DNA from: CAZTDD01 sp964612675
GTDB lineage: Bacteria > Hinthialibacterota > Hinthialibacteria > Hinthialibacterales > JAKPRU01
NCBI GenBank assembly: GCA_964612675.1
Contig: CAZTDD010000042.1
Coordinates: 1-46,879, forward strand
Reading direction: 5' to 3'
Length of the DNA: 46,879 bases
The notes under the pieces were generated by a model that was given only the letters and a program-made list of their open reading frames with translations, ran no database searches and had not been told where the DNA came from. The position numbers and the translations under genes were made by a program. The first letter of the stretch is position 1; every line of letters starts with the position of its first letter. Below, in pieces: positions 25,145 to 33,846 of this stretch.

Positions 25145-28044
25145 CACCAACCTGGATCGCTTATTTTGCAGATGTGTCCCCGCTTTGGGACGTCTTCCTA
25201 AAAGCCACTGTCCTGTTGTTCCTGGCCTGGACCTTCGATCGTTTGCTTCGCCGCAGGAATCCCCGCTGGCGAGTACTACTCTGGCGCGGCGTCGCGGTGG
25301 GGCTTTTGTGCCTCCCGGCTCTCGGGCCGGTCATGCCGCAATTTCAAATCCCTGTGTCGGTTACAGCGCAACCACCCTCCATGCAGACACCGCCGACCGG
25401 CGACGTTGCCCCTTCTATGCGGTCCGGATTCGACTCCGGTATGCTGGAAGAAAAGGCCGCAGGCGAAACGATCTCAAGGCACGCTGCAGTTCCGAACAAA
25501 CCGTCATTCGATGTCGTTGCAATTGTCAGCACATATTTTGTTCCGCTGCTTGCCGGTCTATGGTTCCTGGTTTCAGCCTGGCTGGTAGGGCGCGCGTGGA
25601 AGAACACCCGCAAACTCCGTAACATCCTCCGTTCCGCCTCCCCCGCTCCGGAACAGGTTCAGAGGATCTTTCAACAGGTCGTTTCCGATTTCGGCTCGAA
25701 CCCATCGCTCGCCTTGCGGTGCTCTTCCGATATTCGCTCGCCGATGCTTGCGGGGATCTCAAGGCCGGTTATCTTGATCCCCCAAAGCACGCTTGAAGAA
25801 CACAGTAATGAGGACCTCCGAGGTATCCTGGCCCATGAGCTCGCCCATTTGAGATCGAACGATCCGCTGTGGAATCGCCTACTCCAAATCGTCTCGATTA
25901 TCGGCTGGTTCCATCCGCTGATTTGGCGTGTCCGATCAGTCCACGCCGCCGCCTGCGAAGAGGTCTGCGACGCTGTCGCCGCAGACTATTTGGGCGATGC
26001 GGAGCAGTACTCAGGAACGCTCGCCCGGGTCGCGTTGAATTTGATCGACCGCCGGCCCCTGCAGGTTGGTATCCCAATGGCGCGGAAACCCGAAATCCGA
26101 ACACGATTGGAGATTCTGAAACACACAATCTACTCCTCGCCGCTTAGGCGTCGGTGGGCCGCGTTGTCTGTGCTTTGCGGCGTCGCCGTCTTGGCCGGTA
26201 TAGGAGGTTTAAAATTCACACACGCTGACCAGAAAGAGAACAAAGTCATCAAGGTCCTATTCGAAGGTAAAGTCCAGTTTCCCGCAGATCCCTCCCGCGC
26301 GAGATACCGCCCCATGATCAGTGTCTTTCCAGCCGGCCTGGATCAACAGAAACAGCGAGCTCAACAAACTCGGTTCGCGCATACAGCGGAGAGAGACGGA
26401 CGATATGAATTTACCGAGGAACTGGCTGTGGGGGACTATACGGTCACGGTCAAGTCCGGCGGCGGCATGGTCAGCGAGAAAGGGCAAACGACAGTCGACA
26501 TCCCAGTGCGGATCGACTCCGACACGGATCGCGTAAATCTCGATGTAGACCTCCGGCACGGCGGTGCGGCTCTTCAAATCCACCATCCCGGCTTCTATGT
26601 GGTCATCCTTCGCACCTGGGATCAGGACTCGAAACGCTGGATACAGAAGGCCAAACACCGGGGGACGCAGTACCACCACGGCGATGAAGAGATCATCGAA
26701 CGCAGCGATACGCATCTCCTCGAGAATATACCGCCGGGCCGGTATGACATCGCCGCTATCCGCCAGTTTGGCGACACCGTTCTCGTTCGGCGGAGGCAAA
26801 TGGAGCTTGAGGAAGGGCAAACAGCCACCTGTCGATTTGACGTCAATGAGGGAAAGGCTTCCATCGAAGGACGTATCGCCGGCTTTGATGGAGAATCCTC
26901 AGACGTGGTCGTGGTCCTCAGAGAACCGGGGGCGGGACCGATTGGGCAGGCCCAGGCTTATGAAATGTGCACCTGGGACAGCGTGGCAGTCCTTCGCGGG
27001 AAAGATATTCATGAAGACGGTACCTACCACGCGGAAGGTCTCCCCGCCGGTCGATATACCGCTACTGCCGCGCAGTTCCCCGCGCAGCGACGTCAATACG
27101 GCGTACCGCTAAGACAAACTTCCAAGGAAATCGAGTTGAAAGACAGCGAAACGGTGGAGGTCGGTTTTGATCTTGCGGAGGCAGACCGCAAGAAGATTCT
27201 TGGCACTGAACCATTCACAAAAGGAGCCTCGTTACAATTCCCGGAAGACCGTTCGCTCGGCGTGATATTTGTTCGAGACGAAGCAGATAACGAATATGAG
27301 AATGTCGGCTGGGAGCGCTTGGCCGATGCGAAAGGGTTAGTCGCTATCCCGGCTGGCAAAGAGGTGCGCCTCGATGTCAGCAAAGACGGAGCGAAAGACC
27401 TCTCCCCGCTCAAGAACCTCGATCCTGATGGGCTCGACGCACTCAGTCTATGGCAAACAAAGGTGGGAGCCGAGGCGTTGAAACAGATCGCTCATCTGAC
27501 CGGCCTGGAGGAGCTCGACGCGAGGGAGACTCATCTTACCGATGACGGCGCTCGAGACCTGTTGGCGCTCGAGTCTCTCAAACGTCTCGATATTGGCGAC
27601 ACCCATGTCGGCGACGAGGGCGTTGCACACCTGGTCAAGCTGCCGACTCTGGAGAGCCTTTCTATGCAGGGCGCGCCGATATCGGACGAGGCGTTGAAGT
27701 CTGTCTCGCAGATGAAGTCGCTGCAGTATGTCGCTGTCGGCGACACGGCCATCACGGACAAGGGTCTTGCGCATTTGCGAAACATGACCAATTTGAAAGG
27801 TCTTGCTTTGTCGGACAATGTCATAACCGATGTCGGCATGGAACACATCGCTACGCTGGCAAATCTCGAATGGCTAACACTCGGCGAGTCCTATATCACT
27901 GACGAAGGATTGAAGCGCCTATACAGACTGAAATCGTTGAGACAACTCTCTCTCCATGCCGATACACTCAGTCAGAAGTCTGTAGCGGAACTCGAGGCAC
28001 AACTTCCCCTTCTGCAAACGGTCGCGATCCGCGGTCGTCGTTGA
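25141..28044 (+). CDS. BlaR1/MecR1-type M56 peptidase with Ig-like and leucine-rich-repeat sensor region
   Basis: 967 residues from ATG 25141; a longer open frame upstream overlaps blaI and is rejected. N-terminal membrane helices enclose an M56 zinc site: HELAH (232-236) and ACEEVCDAVAADYLG (271-285) as the third-ligand helix. A further membrane helix lies near residue 345 (AALSVLCGVAVLAGIGGL). The extracytoplasmic part has two or three carboxypeptidase-regulatory-like beta domains (YEFTEELAVGDYTVTV; LENIPPGRYDIAAI; YHAEGLPAGRYTATA). From about residue 750 to the end there are at least eight leucine-rich repeats (LTGLEELDARETHLTDDGAR and relatives). There is no penicillin-binding sensor domain, so the ligand is probably not a beta-lactam. 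Confidence 0.88.
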   Translation: MTPTWIAYFADVSPLWDVFLKATVLLFLAWTFDRLLRRRNPRWRVLLWRGVAVGLLCLPALGPVMPQFQIPVSVTAQPPSMQTPPTGDVAPSMRSGFDSGMLEEKAAGETISRHAAVPNKPSFDVVAIVSTYFVPLLAGLWFLVSAWLVGRAWKNTRKLRNILRSASPAPEQVQRIFQQVVSDFGSNPSLALRCSSDIRSPMLAGISRPVILIPQSTLEEHSNEDLRGILAHELAHLRSNDPLWNRLLQIVSIIGWFHPLIWRVRSVHAAACEEVCDAVAADYLGDAEQYSGTLARVALNLIDRRPLQVGIPMARKPEIRTRLEILKHTIYSSPLRRRWAALSVLCGVAVLAGIGGLKFTHADQKENKVIKVLFEGKVQFPADPSRARYRPMISVFPAGLDQQKQRAQQTRFAHTAERDGRYEFTEELAVGDYTVTVKSGGGMVSEKGQTTVDIPVRIDSDTDRVNLDVDLRHGGAALQIHHPGFYVVILRTWDQDSKRWIQKAKHRGTQYHHGDEEIIERSDTHLLENIPPGRYDIAAIRQFGDTVLVRRRQMELEEGQTATCRFDVNEGKASIEGRIAGFDGESSDVVVVLREPGAGPIGQAQAYEMCTWDSVAVLRGKDIHEDGTYHAEGLPAGRYTATAAQFPAQRRQYGVPLRQTSKEIELKDSETVEVGFDLAEADRKKILGTEPFTKGASLQFPEDRSLGVIFVRDEADNEYENVGWERLADAKGLVAIPAGKEVRLDVSKDGAKDLSPLKNLDPDGLDALSLWQTKVGAEALKQIAHLTGLEELDARETHLTDDGARDLLALESLKRLDIGDTHVGDEGVAHLVKLPTLESLSMQGAPISDEALKSVSQMKSLQYVAVGDTAITDKGLAHLRNMTNLKGLALSDNVITDVGMEHIATLANLEWLTLGESYITDEGLKRLYRLKSLRQLSLHADTLSQKSVAELEAQLPLLQTVAIRGRR

Positions 28045-28070
28045 GAAACTGTCCTGCGCGCTCCTCCGTG

Positions 28071-29522
28071 TCAAACCGCGACCTGAATCCCATACAACCG
28101 CGCGAACCTCCGCAGATCTCTGGCAAAGTCCCCATAGAATAGAACGTTATGATGCCCCCTCACGTCGCAGGCGTCGTCCAGCTCGTTGATTGTAATCTCG
28201 ACATTCGTACGGCAACCGCCAACCGGCGGCATGTCATACCATTTCACCACCTCGCCGGAATACACCAGCATCGTCGGCGGATCGCCCTCCACGCAATGCG
28301 CCATGGTCACATCCTCGCCCTCACGCCACAAAACCTGCGGCACACAGGTCGGGTCATTCGTATGGGCGAAGTTCCTAAGCAGATACGGTTCGGATGGCTT
28401 ATCAATGCCGAACAGCTTGGACGCAGACGTGCAATGCGAGGCAAAATAATGGTTCGCCTCAGTCTCGTAACACGGATTGTGCTGGAAGCCGGGCCGATTG
28501 AACAGATACTGAGCGAGCATCAGAGTCAATGTCGCACTCAGGTCATTCTCGCAACCGGCAGGGATACCTTCGTCGCGAAGGGTCATGAAACTCATACACG
28601 GCTGATACTCGCCCCGATGCAGGCAATCCATCATGATCGCGTCGCCGCCGTGTTCTCCCAGGATTCGTTTGTCGGCAAAATGAACTTTCGCGGCGGTGAG
28701 GATTTCCTCTTCCTTGGGTTCCATGGTCTTCTTTGCGTTTCTCACAAAGGCTCGGGCAAGCTTGCGCACTTCGTCCGTTACTTCCGTACGCTCGACTTCC
28801 TCGACAAACTGCGGAATCGGCACACCGACAACTTCCGTCCCCCAAAACGGTACGGTCTCTTTCCGCGACTCCCTCCCCGCCACGCTGATAATGCGACTCT
28901 CTCTCATCAGCCGCCGTGTCTTGATCATCCGCATGGCATATTCAAGGGCATCCATATTGTCCAAAGACTGGATGATATCGACGTTCTTCTTCTGGTATTT
29001 CTTGATCGAGCCGTGGTGCACACCGAGACAGGAGAAGATGATGGTCGGAATGCCGACGACGTCGTCAGCAGCAACGCTGTTGACAACCTTGTCGATGTAA
29101 TTGAAATGCCAATTGAAGAGAGGAATCAGAAGAACGCCGTCGGGCTGGGATCGTTTCACATCTTCAATGAAGCCATTGATGCCCTGGTCATCATAGAGCG
29201 GCGTCTCGGGAACCGAAACTTCCATGCCGAGATCCTGCTCGATCTTTTCGATCCCTTTCTTATACTCTTTGTGGCGTCCTTCGGCATCGAAATCATTGCC
29301 CGGCCAGCTCCACCATTTCCCGTGCAGATCCTTCGACGGCGTATAAATAAACGCGGCTTTGACAACAGCGGTACCCTTTTTGATCGTGGACGCGTGAGAA
29401 AGGGTTGGAGCAAAAGCAGCTGACGACCCCAACGCCAACGCCCCCGCACCGAGCCCCACAGCCGTCATAAAATCACGTCGTCCGCAACACGAACATCCTC
29501 TCTGACTCTTCTCTTCTTTCAC
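28071..29522 (-). CDS. Tat-exported L-fucose isomerase-like protein
   Basis: 483 residues from a GTG start at 29522 with GAGGAGATGG upstream. Tat signal: CCGRRDFMTAVGLGAGALAL (Arg15-Arg16). The body resembles the fucose/arabinose isomerase-like fold: an N-terminal Rossmann-like part (DGVLLIPLFNWHFNYIDKV) and a C-terminal part with CENDLSATLTLMLAQYLFNR, PCYETEANHYFASHCTSA, AHTNDPTCVPQ, VTMAHCVEGDP and NVLFYGDF. Conserved Glu/Asp/His in these blocks could bind a divalent metal. Export of such an enzyme is unusual, so a non-isomerase role is possible. A decayed paralogue fragment lies at 23890-24083. It is convergent with the M56 gene, 26 bp away. Confidence 0.75.
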   Translation of the reverse strand: MKEEKSQRGCSCCGRRDFMTAVGLGAGALALGSSAAFAPTLSHASTIKKGTAVVKAAFIYTPSKDLHGKWWSWPGNDFDAEGRHKEYKKGIEKIEQDLGMEVSVPETPLYDDQGINGFIEDVKRSQPDGVLLIPLFNWHFNYIDKVVNSVAADDVVGIPTIIFSCLGVHHGSIKKYQKKNVDIIQSLDNMDALEYAMRMIKTRRLMRESRIISVAGRESRKETVPFWGTEVVGVPIPQFVEEVERTEVTDEVRKLARAFVRNAKKTMEPKEEEILTAAKVHFADKRILGEHGGDAIMMDCLHRGEYQPCMSFMTLRDEGIPAGCENDLSATLTLMLAQYLFNRPGFQHNPCYETEANHYFASHCTSASKLFGIDKPSEPYLLRNFAHTNDPTCVPQVLWREGEDVTMAHCVEGDPPTMLVYSGEVVKWYDMPPVGGCRTNVEITINELDDACDVRGHHNVLFYGDFARDLRRFARLYGIQVAV

Positions 29523-29620
29523 AATCCATCTCCTCTACGACCATGTTTCCGCATCCGATGATACTCAGTCGGTAACGCGGCAAAAGTCCGTCTTCATATC
29601 AACTCGAACACTCCCTAATC

Positions 29621-29717
29621 TTGACGCCGCCGCAAAAAGTCGGGAGAGATCTTCTCCCTCTCCCTCTGGGAGAGGGAACTTCCGATGCCAACTTTCGACT
29701 TTTTGCGAACCCGTCAA
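29621..29717. repeat. Family B miniature palindromic element, copy 1
   Basis: Ends CGCAAAAAGTCG and CGACTTTTTGCG in inverted orientation around a central CCCTCTCCC / GGGAGAGGG palindrome. Flanking similarity AATCTTGACGCC (29617-29628) and AATCTTAATGGC (from 29716) resembles a worn target duplication. No coding capacity. Confidence 0.7.
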
Positions 29718-29773
29718 TCTTAATGGCCCGGCAAAAAGCAAGCGGATCGAACAAAAGGAAATCTCAATCCCGT

Positions 29774-29906
29774 CCTAACCTCCCCCCTTCGGCGGGCTCA
29801 GGACAACGCCCGATCTTCGGGGGAGGAAAAGATACAAACGCAGCTAGGCTGTTTTCTCCCCCAAAGATTGGGGGAGATTCAGAGGGGGTTGAAAACTTCT
29901 CGTCTT
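29774..29906. repeat. Family C palindromic repeat, copy 1
   Basis: CCTAACCTCCCCCC and GATCTTCGGGGGAGG, then TCTCCCCCAAAGATTGGGGG and AGAGGGGGTTGAAAAC. Two hairpin-forming halves in inverted order. A shorter copy lies at 38488-38535. Confidence 0.6.
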
Positions 29907-29974
29907 CTACCCCCTGACTTTCTGCCGTTTCGTCCCTCTCGGGGAAGAATACGTCACTCATCACTCGCAATACC

Positions 29975-30005
29975 GCTGGTCCAGGAGTTGCACTCCTGGA
30001 CCAGC
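29975..30005. repeat. Perfect 14-bp inverted repeat
   Basis: GCTGGTCCAGGAGT, loop TGC, then ACTCCTGGACCAGC. It lies 20 bp beyond the stop of the minus-strand gene at 30026. There is no T-tract, so it is not a textbook intrinsic terminator, though it could stabilise the mRNA end. Together with the two elements above it explains most of 29523-30025. Confidence 0.6.
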
Positions 30006-30025
30006 AGCCTATTTGAGACACGAAC

Positions 30026-31276
30026 TCAATGCAACGACCAGCTATCGACACCCGTGTCCTGTTGTACAAGCCGCATACCGAGGTATACAGAACGCTGAAC
30101 ATTCGGCCACTCCTGGTCGTCGTCAATGATGAAATCCACCTGCTCGCCGGCATCGACCGAGATCTTGCCGAAATTGACCTCGTAATCGTTATAGCCCGGC
30201 GTCCCTTTGAACTCGCCGTCATTCGCGTAGTACGACTGCAGCTCCTGGCCCTCGATTCCGAAAACGAGCGGACACGGATTCGTCTCGTTCTCTCCGGGTT
30301 CCGCCGCGGCAATGTCTCCCACGCTCAAGAACACGTCATACGTTCCCGCCTCAGCGAAAATCACCGATGTCCGGAGGGGCATCGCATCATTCCCGCTCCC
30401 GGGAAACGATTCGAGGATGGGACCATAGGGACCGAGGTTTTCACGGATATTCCACACACCCCAACCATCCTGCCGGTCATTGACTGTCAGCCAGTCCTCC
30501 TGGTTCGGATACGCGGCCTCATCGGCTGGCCATGTTTTGTATTGATTTCCATTCTTGTCTTCAAACCATTCAAAGACACCGGGGCTCACTTGAATCTCCG
30601 GCAGAGGCGGACCGCCCTCGAGGACTGTCAGTGTCACACCGTGAAAGGTGGAAGCGGAATCCGGAGGCGCACCGAGTTCGTACTGTTCTCCAGGGACATC
30701 ATCGACACGTACCGTGATCGTCTCGCCGTCCTGTACCTCCACTTCTCCCAAGACGACGGAGTACCAGAACATGCCGGCTCCTGTACTGCCGTCCGAAAAC
30801 GGCACCGGTGGGTCGGTTCCGCCGGACCGTCTCTCGGTATTGTCCGCATTATACAGTTCCATATCGCCGTCGCCCAACGCGGCGAAAATCGGCCCTGTCA
30901 GCGGCGTTGAGTTCGATTCGAGATAATTGAACGTGACTTGATATTTTCCCCCGTACGCCAATGTCATCTCCATGGTCACCTCGGGCGCATCTTCCCAGAA
31001 TCCTGGCGCATGCGAGAGAAGAAGCATATCTCCCTCAACCGGATAAACAAGCCATTTGCCGTCTTCCTCGAAATACACCCATTCTCCAAGAAGGGTTTCC
31101 ATCGGCCTGGATTCGATCGCATCTGCCGGGCCTACGCTATAAACATTCCCAAATCGGTCTGTTGTCTCCTCAACCGTTCCCGCCGGAAAAAAAATATTGA
31201 AATCCTGCGCACTCACACCGACTGCTAAAACCAAAACCGCTGCCACCAAAAATGAATGTCGTACAATGCTCCTCAT
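30026..31276 (-). CDS. Exported protein of unknown function with repeated beta-sandwich-like halves
   Basis: 416 residues from ATG 31276, which has AAGGAGGAG upstream; the longer frame is rejected. Signal peptide: SFLVAAVLVLAVGVSA. The mature protein has two similar halves, each beginning with an EDKNGNQY/DRFGNVY motif (TTDRFGNVYSVGPADA; FEDKNGNQYKTWPADE) and containing YGGKYQVTFNYLES or AGTYDVFLSVGD strands. This suggests duplicated carbohydrate-binding-like beta-sandwiches. No catalytic motif and no anchor seen. Function unknown; sugar or matrix binding is only a guess from fold-like features. Confidence 0.6.
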   Translation of the reverse strand: MRSIVRHSFLVAAVLVLAVGVSAQDFNIFFPAGTVEETTDRFGNVYSVGPADAIESRPMETLLGEWVYFEEDGKWLVYPVEGDMLLLSHAPGFWEDAPEVTMEMTLAYGGKYQVTFNYLESNSTPLTGPIFAALGDGDMELYNADNTERRSGGTDPPVPFSDGSTGAGMFWYSVVLGEVEVQDGETITVRVDDVPGEQYELGAPPDSASTFHGVTLTVLEGGPPLPEIQVSPGVFEWFEDKNGNQYKTWPADEAAYPNQEDWLTVNDRQDGWGVWNIRENLGPYGPILESFPGSGNDAMPLRTSVIFAEAGTYDVFLSVGDIAAAEPGENETNPCPLVFGIEGQELQSYYANDGEFKGTPGYNDYEVNFGKISVDAGEQVDFIIDDDQEWPNVQRSVYLGMRLVQQDTGVDSWSLH

Positions 31277-31370
31277 CCGACTCTCCTCCTTATGGATTCT
31301 TCTGATGTACTGATTTTTGTAATTGAGTTTCGTTATCTCTGTTCCCTGATACACACCGGTCGCGACATCC

Positions 31371-31474
31371 CCGTGTCATTCGGTTCAGATTCTCTGAGGG
31401 ACGAGGGGAGGGCGAACCTCCTGGTGAGCCGCGTCTTCTTCTTGTCTTCGCCTTTTCCTAACCCAATGACATTA
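31371..31474. repeat. Family A element, copy 4, internally deleted
   Basis: A diverged left end CCGTGTCATTCGGTTCAG and right end CCTAACCCAATGACATTA. The first core arm GGGAGGGCGAACCTCC..GAGCCGC is intact and the opposite arm is missing. It occupies most of the space between the pseudopilin gene and the exported protein gene. Confidence 0.65.
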
Positions 31475-31533
31475 GCCACTAACCGCCCTGCGGCTTCTTC
31501 AGAACGCACCTCCTTTCCGAAAGATGTCTGTCA

Positions 31534-32211
31534 TCACGTACTCGTTCCGCCGCCCTGCCGGACGACGATATCGCCTTCACTGTTGAGACCGTTGGATCCG
31601 TCATACGGCATTCCCCTCAGCATATTCTGCCAGAGCCCATCCGGTCCGATTCCCAAGAGCGCCCATTCCCCCACCTGGAGCGGCTTCTGACCGGACTGAA
31701 GACTGCCCGATTTTGTCAGGCCGCTCAGTCCATGGTTTTCACCGATAAAACTGAACGCGGCTTCATTGTCTCCGTAAATATAGCTGCCTCCACCATACTT
31801 GACGTAGGTGTCATCATCCTTCGCAGCCGTGGGTTCATTGAAGGGGTCTTGCGGAACGCTCGACATGTAGGAAACAGGGGTAGTGAGTGGCGCCAGAATC
31901 TGAACCATGGTTCTATCGGGACCATTATTGAAAGGCGGAATCCCGAACTCTTCCATGCGTTCCACACCGAGAGGAGTATCGTCATCCCAGAAATCCACCA
32001 GCAGCATGTTCCGATCGATGCGAAACGACTCAATAGCGGTGCCGGTATTTCGCATATCCGCCATACCACGCGAGATTTTCGCCCGAATCTGGGCATTCAG
32101 GAAATTCGGAACCGCTATCGCCGCCAGAATCCCGATGATCGCAACGACGATTAATAATTCAATGAGGGTGAATCCGCTTACGTCTTGGGTAAGCCGTTTG
32201 GTAGAGTTCAT
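31534..32211 (-). CDS. Type II secretion/type IV pilin-like pseudopilin (GspG-like)
   Basis: 226 residues from ATG 32211 with GAGGTGGC upstream. The prepilin leader ends at SGFTLIELLIVVAIIGILAA: cleavage between Gly and Phe, Glu5 present, then the hydrophobic helix and IAVPNFLNAQIRAK. The C-terminal domain is rich in Gly/Asp/Pro (DNEAAFSFIGENHGLSG) and longer than in classical GspG. No secretion ATPase or prepilin peptidase gene is nearby. Orphan pseudopilins of this sort are abundant in planctomycete-like genomes; the role is unknown. Confidence 0.85.
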   Translation of the reverse strand: MNSTKRLTQDVSGFTLIELLIVVAIIGILAAIAVPNFLNAQIRAKISRGMADMRNTGTAIESFRIDRNMLLVDFWDDDTPLGVERMEEFGIPPFNNGPDRTMVQILAPLTTPVSYMSSVPQDPFNEPTAAKDDDTYVKYGGGSYIYGDNEAAFSFIGENHGLSGLTKSGSLQSGQKPLQVGEWALLGIGPDGLWQNMLRGMPYDGSNGLNSEGDIVVRQGGGTST

Positions 32212-32380
32212 ATCGCCACCTCTCGCATTCTCCCCAGAAAAACAACAGCAGCCGACGTATGATGGTTCCGACGATGAGGGCAGCTTCATTGTGACAGTAA
32301 TTCTAAAGGCCCTTAAGAAACAATGTCAACTGCTAACTTGCTCTCTTTTGTCTCTTTTTCCGGTTTCGAGTCCGACCCCT

Positions 32381-32675
32381 AGGGTTGATGCAATCGCAAA
32401 AAGTCGCAGGTTGGCCTCGGAAGTTCCCTCTCCCCCCGGGAGAGGGGTAGGGTGAGGGGCGATCATTGCACTCGATTCGGGCATTATTCTTCGCTTGTGT
32501 ATTCGCCAGACACAGCAAATCAAGCAGAGGGCAAAGGTGTTTGTGATGACGGGAATTCATTAAATACAGAGGGAGGGGTGATGCAAAATGCAAAGATCCC
32601 TCACCCCGCCCTCTCCCAGAGGGAGAGGGAGAAGAACTCGGCCGGACTTTTTGCGAATCCGTCAGGGTTGACGCA
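32381..32675. repeat. Compound family B repeat (two elements head to head)
   Basis: Left element 32394-32465 (CGCAAAAAGTCGC, then CCCTCTCCCCCCGGGAGAGG) and right element about 32546-32656 (CCCTCTCCCAGAGGGAGAGG, then GGACTTTTTGCG) in inverted orientation around about 80 bp of unique DNA. Flanking 12-bp near-repeats AGGGTTGATGCA (32381-32392) and AGGGTTGACGCA (32664-32675) look like a target duplication of the whole unit. This fills most of 32212-32715. Confidence 0.7.
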
Positions 32676-32715
32676 CGACTTCGCACAGTAGCCCCATCTG
32701 CGTTACACTCCCTGC

Positions 32716-33846
32716 ATGACGGAACAGTCACTCCCTCGACAGGTACTCATCCTCACCACCGATTCCGTAATCGCCGGAACGGAACGCATGATCCTCGCCT
32801 ATCTGCAGAGACACGATCCCAGACGGTACAAGCCCGCATTGGCCACACTTGCAGGGCCGGGCGACCTGGTCAACGCAGCAAAAGAAATCGGGGTCGATGC
32901 CTATCACCTCGCCGGCGGCTCACCGGTTTCTCTGCCGTTCGAAATGCGCAGACTCATCGTGAAACTACAACCACAGATCGTTCATAGCTATTTATTCCAT
33001 ACCAATATTCTCGCAAGGTTACTCCGACCGTTTACGCCCATGCCCAAATTGATCTGTGGCATGCGCTCCGTCTACTTTCCAGGTGCGTACCCATGGTGGT
33101 ATCACCGGGCGGACGCGGTCACACATCGGTTGTGTGACCGTTTCATCGCCAACTCAAGCGCCGGACGCGACAGCCTTGTGAAAATGGCGGGTATCTTGGC
33201 AAATAAGATTGACGTTGTACCAAATGGAATAGACGTAGAAAAGTACAAACTAGACCGAGCAGAGTGCCGAAGCCGTATTGTCAAGGAGTTCTCCTTGCCA
33301 GACAATGCATTCCTATTGGGAATTATTGCGCAGCTCCGCCCCCGCAAACACCACAGCCTTCTATTTCAGGCGTTTCACCCCATCGCACACAATGAACCGA
33401 GAGCCCGTCTTCTGGTTGTCGGAGACGGCATCGAACGAGATAACTTGATCGCTCTTCGAGAAAAACTCGGACTCGTCTCACAAGTGGTCTTTGCCGGGTA
33501 TCGCTCCGATGTACCCCGGATCCTCGCCGCCCTCGATGCCTTTGTCCTGCCAACCTCGCTGGAGGGATCCCCTGTGTCGGTCATGGAGGCGATGGTGGCC
33601 GGGTTGCCTGTGATCGCCGCCAACGCCGGAGGAGTCGCCGAACTGGTGCAACACAATCGAACCGGAATCCTTGTCGAACCCGGTGACTGTGAGGCATTAA
33701 CCGAAGCGATGTCAAAAGTCATGGAAGACGCCGGTTTTCGCACGGAGCTCGGCGAAAACGCGAAAGAGAAGATTCGAAACGAATATACACTGGAGAATAT
33801 GGCAAGGAACACCGAGGCGGTGTATGACAAACTTATAGGAAGCTGA
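32716..33846 (+). CDS. GT4 family glycosyltransferase
   Basis: 376 residues with two Rossmann-like domains of the GT-B fold. N-terminal domain: LILTTDSVIAGTERMILAYL, then QIVHSYLFHTNILARLL. C-terminal domain: DVVPNGIDVEKY, LGIIAQLRPRKHHSLLFQAF, VVGDGIERDNLIAL and the E-x7-E nucleotide-sugar motif LEGSPVSVMEAMVAGLPVI with GGVAEL. This is the usual layout of retaining GT4 enzymes in polysaccharide or lipid glycan synthesis. It stands alone on the plus strand between inverted family B repeats; its stop abuts that of the next gene. Donor and acceptor unknown. Confidence 0.9.
   Translation: MTEQSLPRQVLILTTDSVIAGTERMILAYLQRHDPRRYKPALATLAGPGDLVNAAKEIGVDAYHLAGGSPVSLPFEMRRLIVKLQPQIVHSYLFHTNILARLLRPFTPMPKLICGMRSVYFPGAYPWWYHRADAVTHRLCDRFIANSSAGRDSLVKMAGILANKIDVVPNGIDVEKYKLDRAECRSRIVKEFSLPDNAFLLGIIAQLRPRKHHSLLFQAFHPIAHNEPRARLLVVGDGIERDNLIALREKLGLVSQVVFAGYRSDVPRILAALDAFVLPTSLEGSPVSVMEAMVAGLPVIAANAGGVAELVQHNRTGILVEPGDCEALTEAMSKVMEDAGFRTELGENAKEKIRNEYTLENMARNTEAVYDKLIGS

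Noticed and set aside
28149..29423. 424-residue plus-strand frame
   Set aside because: Antisense shadow of the fucose-isomerase-like gene; no family motifs.
29975..30005. Classical rho-independent terminator
   Set aside because: The stem is good but no run of T follows on either strand.
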